A stretch of DNA of 64,000 bases from Paulinella micropora (taxonomy: Eukaryota > Cercozoa > Imbricatea > Euglyphida > Paulinellidae): contig WBZZ01004177.1 in assembly GCA_019918135.1 (NCBI GenBank), forward strand, positions 96,001 to 160,000. The letters are read 5' to 3'. Position 1 is the first letter of the stretch; every line of letters begins with the position of its first letter. A model generated the notes under the pieces. The model did not search any database, had not been told where the DNA came from, and was given only the letters and a program-made list of their open reading frames with translations. Shown here piece after piece: positions 19,651 through 28,156 of the stretch. The translations under genes and the position numbers were made by a program.

Positions 19651-20561
19651 CTAGCCCGGGGACCCCCGGTGGTCCGGCCCGTCGCCCACAGCGGCCGGCG
19701 GCGGTGCGGCCACGCGCCGGGGGGAGGACGGGCGCCTCCTCTTGGCCGCGGGCGGCCGCTCCCCCACGCCCCGGAACCGCACGTAGCGCGGTGCCCCCGC
19801 TGCGTGCCGCAGGGTCAGGGCCGAAGCCCGCCGCCAGTCAAAGCCCGCCGCCTTAGCCGACAGGAGGTACAGGTCCCCCGCGTCCAGGGACAAGCGGAGG
19901 CGGCGCCCTACCAACGCCTGGCGCTGGTACCAGTGCCAGTGCAGCTGCAGCGGCGCGCCGAGCCTGACGCCTAGGACGCCCGGGCTGTCCGTGTGGCCGT
20001 GCGGGTACACACCCTGCCAGCGGCTGTCGGCGTACCAGAGGCCTTGTGCCGGCCCCAGCGGCCAGGCCTCGGGCAACAGGCCCTCGAGGCCGCGCCTCAG
20101 CCTGGAGAGTACCGGCAGCCGGCCGAACGCTACCGCGCCGGCCCGGCCGGCGGCGAAGCTCTGTTCCTGGTAGGTGGGCCCAAAGTGCAAGCGGCGCAAG
20201 TCCCCGCGCCCGGGGGATCCCACGAGAGTGCCGTCAGTTCCCGGACCAGAGCCCCTGCTCCGCCGGCAGGTAGGCCTAGCCCCAACGCGTAGGAGCCCAG
20301 CTCGAGCGCGTGCTCGACGCCGCCCGGGACTACCAAGACGCAGGCGTCGGCCAGGTCGTCATGGTCCGCGGCCCAGCCGCCCGGCAGCCCCTGGCGCAGG
20401 TCCAGGAGCTCGGCCTCCCGGCCTAGCTGCGCCAGCCTAGCCTGGAGGCGCCGTAGTTCCCGGAGGCCCAGGCGGGCCGCGGGGCCCGTCCGCGGGGCCC
20501 CGAGGTCAAAGGTCACGGCCAGCGTGTGGTAGGCGGGGAGGGCCGCCGTGCCATCCTCCAT
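19651..20561 (-). pseudogene. Possible AlkB/2OG-Fe(II) oxygenase-like protein, one frame change
   Basis: The minus frame from ATG 20561 continues after a shift at the CCCCCGGG run near 20215 into a second frame ending at 19651, about 300 residues in all. The C-terminal half has HGHTDSPGV (an H-x-D pair), LGVRLGAPL, then LDAGDLYLLSAKAAGFDW and LTLRHAAG. The HxD…GDLYxxS…W…LRH order resembles AlkB-like dioxygenase folds and uncharacterised large-virus proteins. A distal metal-binding His in the usual place is not evident. The end has a basic AAKRRRP stretch, a possible nuclear localisation signal. A structural comparison would decide. Confidence 0.4.
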
Positions 20562-21316
20562 CTGCCGCGCGGGCGGGCCGTGGCGGGGGCGAGAGGAAAG
20601 AGGGCCGATTCTGGGGGCCGATTCCGGGGGCCGATTCCGGGGGCCGGGGTGCCGCTACGGCGGACCCCTCCGCCCGCCCCCCGCGGCCTCCCCCCCTCCC
20701 CCGGCCCCCACGGCGGCGCTCGTGGGCGTCGGCCCGGCACCGACGTCGGGCCGGGGGCGGCCGGGGGGGCCGGAGGTGCTGAGAGCCGGCCACGCGCGGC
20801 CACCGGCGAGGAGCGCCCGGGGGGGGGGAGATTCCGCCCCCAGCTGGGCGCCGCCCCCCTGTTCCAGCGCGCGGGACGACGCACAGACAGAGAAGCTCCC
20901 TGGTTTAGCTGGTTTAATTTTGCCGACCGACCACTTAGTTACGAAAAGAAGTCTAATCTCTGCCATCCGCCGGCTGACCACTTACCCGGGAGTCTTACCC
21001 CGGGAGTCTTACCACGGGAGTCTTACCCCTGCCTTCCGCTGGTGCACCACTACACGGGGAGTCTTATCTCTGCCATCCACCTGCCAGGAGGCAGGCAGCA
21101 CACTCAAATGCTTGCGACGGGAGTCATGTCCCCCTCCCGCGTACCACCACCATACTAAAAGTCGGCCAGAAATTCACTGGTGTCTGCAGGACTTGCTGGC
21201 CGCGCATCATAAGCCCCGGCAGGAAGACTTCGGGACCCTCGTCTTGCTTCCTCTGCCGCTTTGACGAAGTATCCGAGGGGAGCACAGACGGATGTAAGGG
21301 GGCGCGGTCAACGCTA
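20562..21316. other. Intergenic region with direct repeats
   Basis: GC-rich with long G and C runs near 20690-20830. A unit close to CGGGAGTCTTACC is repeated in tandem at 20986-21027 (three copies, period about 14) and returns as CGGGGAGTCTTA at 21055. The phrase TCTCTGCCATCC occurs before and after the array. No supported gene. Confidence 0.6.
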
Positions 21317-21897
21317 CTACGGCCTGAATTCCCTGATAACCCAGCGTTGCTGCTGCTGGGCTGTGGCACAGCACGATGCCGTCTCTGGACCGTGTACGCT
21401 GGCATTATCACCGGCTGAAGCCATACTCGTGGATGTGTCTGAGACGTCACTGTGAACAGGGTGTAGCCGAACTACTCCATTACGCTGGACGTGGAAAAGA
21501 GTTTTCGGCGATTCCAGCACCGGTAGTACGTTGTTTTGCAGTGGCACTGATTTAGGCGCCACTGATTGCTGACCCCTGTCGGCTGCGCCATACGGCACTG
21601 GCCCCTGCGCTGCTTGCGCTGCTTGCGCCGCCTGCGCCGCTTGCGCCGCTTGCGCTGCTTGCGCGTGTCTGTATCCCTCCAGGAAGGACTGCAGATGCGA
21701 CAGGCCCCGTACGAGTTTAGGTAATCTACGACCGCTGCCTGTTTGTCTGTCCCTTCTTTTTTCCGCACAAAGCTGGCATAAGTCTTGCAACGCCGGCAAG
21801 AAACCTCGAAGGAGCCGATGAGTTGCTGCGAATTCTTCTTCTTGAGCCTCCGACGAAAGTCCCTATTTCCGTGTCGCGCTGCTGCATTGCACCTCAC
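21317..21897 (-). CDS. Unrecognised protein with CxxC pairs and Ala/Gln repeats
   Basis: The minus frame from 21897 has a basic N-terminus and two CxxC pairs (SCRRCKTY and ACRICSPSW) about 40 residues apart, suggesting a zinc-binding module. Downstream that frame becomes Arg-rich, while the overlapping frame (21799-21317) encodes an AQAAQAAQA tract from a 15-bp repeat. The natural protein probably shifts between the two. No known family is recognised. Confidence 0.3.
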
Positions 21898-21971
21898 TAG
21901 CGATAGTCAAGGGCGGGTGCGCGCGGGGCGGCGCTGGTAGCCAGGGGGAAGGAATCGGGGAGGGGGTCGAA

Positions 21972-22583
21972 CTAGCCTGCGGTGCGTGCCGTTGAGGCGG
22001 GGGTGGCGTTTGTATTCTCTCTAACCCCCCTCCCCCTGGCCCTGGCAGAACCGTACCGGCTGCTCCCTCCCCCACGCCCCCCCCTCCACGCGCTCCCCCT
22101 CCCCCTCCACGCGCGCCCCGGCGCCACCAGGGGTGGAATTCGCGGAGAGGGGCAGGAGAGAAGAGTGCGGGAGGCGTGTTGTCCTCCCCCGCCCCGTGCC
22201 CTGGGCCGGTGGGCAGGCGGGCCTGGTGCGGGGGCCGCGGCGGCTAGGCCCGGGGGGCGAGGGACAGCCAGCCCCGTGCCCTCGCTACCTCGCCCCCGCC
22301 GTCCTCCCTCGGTGGCGGCCGGCGCCGGCGCACGTGCGTTCGAGTCCGGGCAGCGGCGGCCCCCCGCCCCAGCGACGGGCCGGGGCCTCGCCCGGGGGGC
22401 GGGCGCCCCGCCGCCCAGGGCCCCGCGCGCGCGAGCCAGGGCCCGGTCGGCCTCCCGCAGCAGTTGGTCGCATTCCTGTACGAGGTCTAGGCACGACGAC
22501 TCCAGCGTGCCCGGCGGGGCCGGACCCGGGCCGGCGGAGCCCGCGTGGCCGGCAGGCACGGGGGCACCCGGCGCGTCGTCCAT
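21972..22583 (-). CDS. Unrecognised Pro/Ala/Gly-rich ORF
   Basis: From ATG 22583 about 203 codons are open. An amphipathic stretch LDLVQECDQLLREADRALA near residue 33 looks structured; the remainder is low-complexity and may be spurious in such GC-rich DNA. It is divergent from the surface-protein gene at 22827, so the roughly 240 bases between would hold both promoters. Confidence 0.25.
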   Translation of the reverse strand: MDDAPGAPVPAGHAGSAGPGPAPPGTLESSCLDLVQECDQLLREADRALARARGALGGGAPAPRARPRPVAGAGGRRCPDSNARAPAPAATEGGRRGRGSEGTGLAVPRPPGLAAAAPAPGPPAHRPRARGGGGQHASRTLLSCPSPRIPPLVAPGRAWRGRGSAWRGGRGGGSSRYGSARARGRGVRENTNATPASTARTAG

Positions 22584-22826
22584 GGTTTGGCCGGGGAGGA
22601 ATGAGCGGGCGATGACCGGCCGCTCGGCCCTGTCCGCCTCCTGCCCCGCCCGTGCCCCCCCTTCCCCAACCCCGAGGGGAAGAAACGAGAGAACCCCCTC
22701 CCCGGGAGAGCAGGAGGCGGAGGGGAGGGGCAGCTTCCTCCCTCTTTCCCCCCTGCCAGGCTGCGGGAGGGCCGGCAAAAGCGAGCGGCGGCGAGTAGTA
22801 GGTCTTGGCAAAGGAGGACCCTTAGC

Positions 22827-25358
22827 ATGCCCTGGCGGAGCACAGCACAGCTGTGGGTTCTGTTGGCCTGGTGGGCAACCCTGGCCCGGGGTTTCTGCCC
22901 CTATCACCCATCCGGTGCGAGCACGGCCTCACCTAGCCCGGCGCCTGGCCCGGCGACGGCGCTGCTAGAAATCAACGTGACGGTCAGCGGGGCCCAGTAC
23001 ACTATCCCGGCCAGCGGCCTTGGCTTGGCCAGGCGCCGGACGGGCCAGCAGCTGGCCGCCGGCTACACGGTGGCTTGGGGCGATGGCTCGGCGCCCGGGT
23101 ACTGCCAGCACGACGGCGCGCCGTGCAACCACACGTACGCTAACCCCGGCACGTACTCCCTCGAGCTGTCGGGCCCGGTCCTGGGCTGGAGCATGCTGTT
23201 TGCTACGACCACGGTCTGCCGGGACTACTTCGCTGGTGCGTGGAACGATGGGTTTGCGAATACGTGCCTTATGTACGCGGGCGAGGCCAAGTACGAGGTG
23301 TTTAGCTCCTGGTCCTCGCTGTTGGGTGGCAACGGCATGTGTAATTGGTACGTGGGCGCCCAGAACCAGGGCACGCTGGGGCTGGACGCTCCGCAGGTCT
23401 GCTGCTTCTGCGGTGGCGGCGAACAACAGCCAGGCGAAGAGCCGGGCGCTGCTCTGACCGCCATTCGCCGCTGGGGGCAAATCGAGCTGCACCCGACGGC
23501 GGGCCGCCACTTGCAGAACCTGGCGTCGCTGACGTACGTGGCGCCCCTGCCGCCCGCGCCGGGCCTGACGTCACTGTACCGGTCCTTCAGCGGGTTGGAC
23601 TCGCTGGCCGGGGCCCTGGACGTGTCGGCGCTGGACACGAGCCAGGTAGAGGACCTCGGCTACGTGTTTGCCGAGTCCTTCCTGGCGGAGCCCCAGGGCC
23701 TCGCGCAATGGCAGGTGGGCGCCGTGCGCGACCTGTCGTTTGCTTTCGCGCAGACCGGGGGCCGCTTTGTAGGCGTGGAGGGCTGGACCACGAGTGCGCT
23801 GGTCAACGCCACGGGCGCCTTCAGCCACGCGGTGGGCTTCGACCGGGACCTGAACGGCTGGCACGTGTCGGGGCTCCTGGACTACCGCCTCATGTTCGCC
23901 GGCGCGACCAACTTTAGCCACGGCCTGCCGTCGTGGTGGCAGTCGCTGCCGGGGCGTTCTCCGAGAGCGACTGCACGAACGCGCTGCGCGGCACGAGGCT
24001 GCAGCGGACCGCGGGCCTGGCTCGGCTTGTGGTTCTGCTCACGATGACCTGATCCTGCGTTACCAGACCACCTCAGACTGTGGTGGCTCGTATCGTCCCG
24101 CCTTGCAGTTCCTGGACCCGGGCGTGGCGGGCGTCAACGGCCAGACGGCGGGTAGCCACAGCTTCTCGGTCGACTTCGGGCTGGGCGGGGGCTTCGTGTC
24201 CTGCCAGCAGGCAGCCGGCACGAGCACGTGCGCCTCGCCCGTCAGCTCGGCACCTTACCTGCCACGCCAACTGCGCCTCCGTGGCGTGTTGGACGGCCTG
24301 CAGGGCTTTACCCATAAATGCGTGCGTATCCTAGAGGTGTCCAGCTGGGGCCAGGTAAGCATGACATCGAGGTTCTCTTCCTGGTATGCTTCTTCTAGTG
24401 ATACGCGGTACAACTGGCTCTTCAACGCCGGTGCAATCGACAACTGGTAGTACCAGACCCAGTGTACCTACTTGGCCCCGATCCAGGGCACCCGCGCCTT
24501 TGCTCACCTCGAAGACTTCAGGTTTCTCTGTTAACTACCAAGCTCTGGTGGGGGACATTGGTCACTGGGACATACCTCTGTCCGGCAGTCTCTTCGCCTT
24601 GCTTTATTCTGCCTATGCTTTTAACCAGCCCTTGTCGTTCTGGAATACTACCGGGGTGACAAGCCTGGATTCGGTCTTTGCGAACACGAGGGTCTTCGAC
24701 GCGGACCTCAGCGCGCTGGACGTTAGTAACGTTCAGTCCTTTGCTTCGCATGTTCGAAGGCTGCCAGGGATTTTAACCAGCCCCTGGCACACTGGAACAC
24801 TAGAATGCCACGCGTTTCTCCAGTATGTTTTCGAAGACGCAAAAATTTAACTAGGACATTAGCAGCTGGAACGTAAGTCAAGTCCAGTATTTCGACTTCA
24901 TGTTCTACCAAGCGCAAGAGTTTGACCAGCCCTTAGCAGGCTGGAAGATTGCTGCCCCGAGCACCAGCATGGTAGGTATGTTTCAGGATACTCGCAAGTT
25001 CAACCGGCCCCTGGCCGCCTGGAATATGTCGACGGTGCACGACATAAGCTACCAGTTTGCCAACGCCAAGGCCTTCAACCAGGATCTCAGCGGCTGGGAC
25101 GTGCGCTCTCTCCACCGCGGAGATGACATGTGGCACAGAAACCGCCACATCTTCGACGGCGCCTGCGCCTTCAACCAAGACCTGAGCGCCTGGAACGTGC
25201 CGGCGTTTGTACTGGAAGTCTGTCAGGATTTCGTGCAGTCGGGCTGGTTCACGTTCGCCCAGTTGCCGTACGTGGCTTGCCAGCAAGCATATGGCGCCGG
25301 TAGCTTTACGACCACGAACCAGCAAGACCGGCAGACCTACTGTGCCAGTCTGCCTTAG
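22827..25358 (+). pseudogene. Secreted surface protein with PKD-like and DUF285 (BspA-type) repeats
   Basis: ATG 22827 opens with a clear signal peptide (hydrophobic residues 7-22, ending ARG). A PKD-like domain follows (YTVAWGDGS, then CNHTYANPGTYSLEL). After it come DUF285 repeats with the signature FNQDLSGWDV, seen in LNGWHVSGL, FNQPLSFWNTTGV, FNRPLAAWNMSTV and FNQDLSAWNV. Two or more frame changes lie between 23940 and 24070. Several indels plus a TAG in place of an expected Gln lie between 24740 and 24855. A GT-AG intron at 24355-24514 is likely. DUF285 proteins are adhesin-like and are common in mycoplasmas, protists and giant viruses. A related, longer gene lies at 38059. Confidence 0.65.
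24355..24514 (+). other. Predicted spliceosomal intron in the DUF285 gene
   Basis: The donor GTAAGC follows a Gln codon and the acceptor CTCGAAG precedes ACTTCAGG. Removal joins codons in phase 0, keeps the DUF285 frame and eliminates an in-frame TAG at 24448-24450. Confidence 0.45.
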
Positions 25359-25781
25359 CCCGTGGGACCCATGGGGGCCCGTGGGGGGGGCCCGTGGTGC
25401 ACCCACGGTCGGGCTAGAACTAGCTAGCCTGGGGGCTTCTCTCACCGGACGCGCGGTTAGAGAGCTTAAAAGCCGAAGGGGCCCTGCTCCTTTGTTCCGC
25501 GCGGGCAGCGTGAGCGGCGAGCGAGGAGAGGGAGGGGAAAAGAGGGCTGTGCACGCCGCCTCCCGGGGGGGGGGAGTTCCGATATTAGACAGGAAGCCAA
25601 AGGGGGGGGGGGGTATGGCGCCTCGCCCTCCCCCCAGTGGTTTGCCGCGAGTTCTTAAAAGTCAGGCTCTGCAACAGAAACTTGGTTAGCCTTAGCACCC
25701 CGGCCACCGGAATACGGCCAGGGCTATGGCAGCCCAGAACTCTTTGCTCCGTCAGGCCTTAAGCCCCCGGGCCGGTGTAGA
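25359..25781. other. Convergent intergenic region
   Basis: Lies between the ends of the DUF285 gene and the minus-strand LRR-like gene. It contains G runs near 25566 and 25605 and no supported coding sequence. Confidence 0.5.
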
Positions 25782-27734
25782 CTACGCGGGCGCGGGCGAG
25801 CGCGGACGGGCCCCGCGTGACCAGCGCACGTCCACCTCTCGCGCCCCTCCGTCGCTGCCGCGCACACAGACGAGGGGCGGAAAGTTGCCGCAGTGCAGCA
25901 GGTACAGCCGCACGGGCGGCGCGCCGGGGGTGCGCACAGCGTGAGCCGCCGGCAGCCCGGCCCCCCCGCGCCCCGCAGCACGACCACTCGGTTCAGGGGG
26001 CAGAGTCGCAACAGCCACGCCGGGTCGGGGGGCTCAGGGGCCCGGCACTCAGCAGCACACGCTGCACACACGGCAGCGCCAGCCCCCGCGGGCTGCGCAG
26101 CGCTTGCCACAGGGCGCCCTGGACCTCGCAAGCTACCTCCGGGGCCAGCCAGGGCCGGGCGGTCTGTAGGCAGGCCAAGCGGTCCGGCTGCCCGAGCGAG
26201 ACGCCCGCCCAGGGCTGGTAGTAGCCGCGGGCGAAGAGATCGTGGTCGAGCCCGTTCGGCCAGTGCAGCCCCTGGCAGTGCAGCAGGGGCGCCTGTGCGG
26301 TGGGCGCTAGCCCCAGGAGCCACAACTCCCGGGGCGCGCGGCCCGGGTGGACGCGGAGGCGCCCCGCCCTCTCCGGGCCCACCCCTAGCAGCAAGGTGTG
26401 CTGCGGCGACAGAAAACGGAGGCCAAGCTCGTCCTGGCCGTCCACGGCGCCCAGCGCGGCCGTCAAGTCGTACTGGGTCTGCGAGTCGCGGTCGTCGTCT
26501 TCGATGACAGTGAGAGCGCACTGGCCCCGGACGGTGAGGCTGGGCAGGCCCCAGCCTACCTTGGTTTCCGCCAGGCGCCCGTGCAGCGGCGAACGTCGGG
26601 AGGAGCAAGCCCTTCAGGGTAGACAAGCCGCAGTCTTCGAACCACAGGTTCTCGGCGGTGGTGGAGACAAACCGCGGGCGCTGGCAGCCCCGCAGGCACA
26701 GCTTCAGGGGCGGTGGCTCCGGGCACAAAAACACGTCCGTGTGCGCTCGTGGTAGCACCAGCGTGGTGTCGGGGGCGCGGGCCGCCGGCGCCGCCCTCCG
26801 CCAGCAGCGGGCGGCGCAGCCCGGGCGGGGGCTGGGGCGCAGCGACACACGGCAGTCCAGCAGGGTGTCCGAGGCGAGCGCCCAGGCCGGGCGCGCCCCG
26901 CCGGCCGCCGCGTCCGTGCACTGGAGCCACAGGGTGCGGAGCCGGCCGAAGGCGGCCGGCAGCAGAGTGAACAAGGCCTGGAGATCCACCCCGCCCCCAC
27001 CGCGGACGTGCAACTTCTCCACCACGCCCGGCCGGAAGAAGTGGCCGGCCCCGCCGGGGGGGCGCTCGCACAGCTGCCGCAAAAAGTCGGACACGTAGGC
27101 CCGGCCGGCGGTCGGCTGGGCCGCGCGGCAGTCGAGCTCCAGGCGGCGGAACCAACCCTTCGCGCCCCAGCACCCCCGGTCCGGCAAGAGCGCCAGCAGC
27201 CCCCGGACGTGCGCAACGAACACGGCGGTGGGGGCCGCGCCGTCCGCGCGGAGGCAGGCTACCCACGGGTGGCCGGGGGCCGGGCGGTTGCGCAGCGCCG
27301 GGGCCGCGGGTGGCGGGAGGGGCGTCCCTGCCACACCCACCCGGTGGCACAGCGCGGCGTAGTACTCGTCGGTGAGCCGGTCGCGCTCCGCTGGCGGCAG
27401 CCCGGCCCTGTCTAGGACAGACAGGAACTGCAGGCCGCCCGGTGTCCGGCGCCCGCGCAGGCCCGCCGCCTCTCCGCGCAGGGACGCCAGCCGGCTGCAC
27501 AGGCTGGTCCACACGGGCCGGTCCAGGGCGTAACAAAACAGCAGGTACGACAGGACCACCCGGCGCACTAGGCGGAGCAGCAGGAGCAGCCTGGCGTCGT
27601 CCAGCTGGGTCCGGCACGGAGAGCAAGCCCGTGCCACGGATGTGTTCGGCCGCTACCTCCAGCGCCGCCTCCCGCGTGGTGCGCAGCGCGAGCGCACGGG
27701 GCGGGGCCCGGGCCGGTCCGGCGGCGCGGAACAT
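25782..27734 (-). pseudogene. Leucine-rich-repeat-like protein, paralogue 1, frame-broken
   Basis: From ATG 27734 the protein needs a shift near 27630, then runs uninterrupted for about 350 residues, shifts near 26570 and again near 26020. The first third is helical (LLLLLRLVRRVVLSYLLF), reminiscent of an F-box or helical cap region, though no motif is certain. The rest alternates short hydrophobic strands with Cys positions, such as LKLCLRGCQRP, LWFEDCGLSTLKG and LYLLHCGNFPPL. The recurring L.L..C..L..L.LP pattern is shared with 36460-36996 and 46905-49203. Function unknown. Confidence 0.45.
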
Positions 27735-28156
27735 GGTGGCGTGGGGCCAGCCGTGGGGGCCAGCCGTGGGGGCTAGCATAACTCCGTCTCCCCCCCCCCC
27801 CTTGGCTGCCCCACAGGTTCCGAGGAGAGAGCGTCTCCCCCCTTGTCCCGGGGGTGGCAAGTGGGTGTCGGCACGCGCAAGCAGTCTGGGGCGTGAGTGG
27901 GCGTGTGGGTGCCGTGCGGGGGGAAGAAGGAGGGAGAGGGAAGAGGGGACAACGCCCCTTCCCCCTTGGTAGCTCCCTTCCCTTTTGTCCCGCTCTTTTT
28001 GGCATGCCGTGTGTCAGAGGAGGCCGCGTCGGGGTTCTTCCCCCTTCCCTCTTCTCCCCCCGCTCCGAATCCCCGTAGTGCCTCGTACTGCGGAAGAATA
28101 GTAAAGCCCCGGTCTTCCCGCCCACCCGATCGTCTTCGGTCCTCACCGCAACTAGC
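27735..28156. other. Divergent intergenic region
   Basis: Separates the minus-strand LRR-like gene from the plus-strand Cys-rich gene, so it should hold two promoters. It has a C run at 27790-27802 and no convincing ORF. Confidence 0.5.

Noticed and set aside
24851..24853. TAG as a reassigned Gln codon in GC-block genes
   Set aside because: One TAG replaces an expected Gln in DUF285, but several genes end naturally with TAG followed by polyadenylation signals, and nearby indels point to decay.
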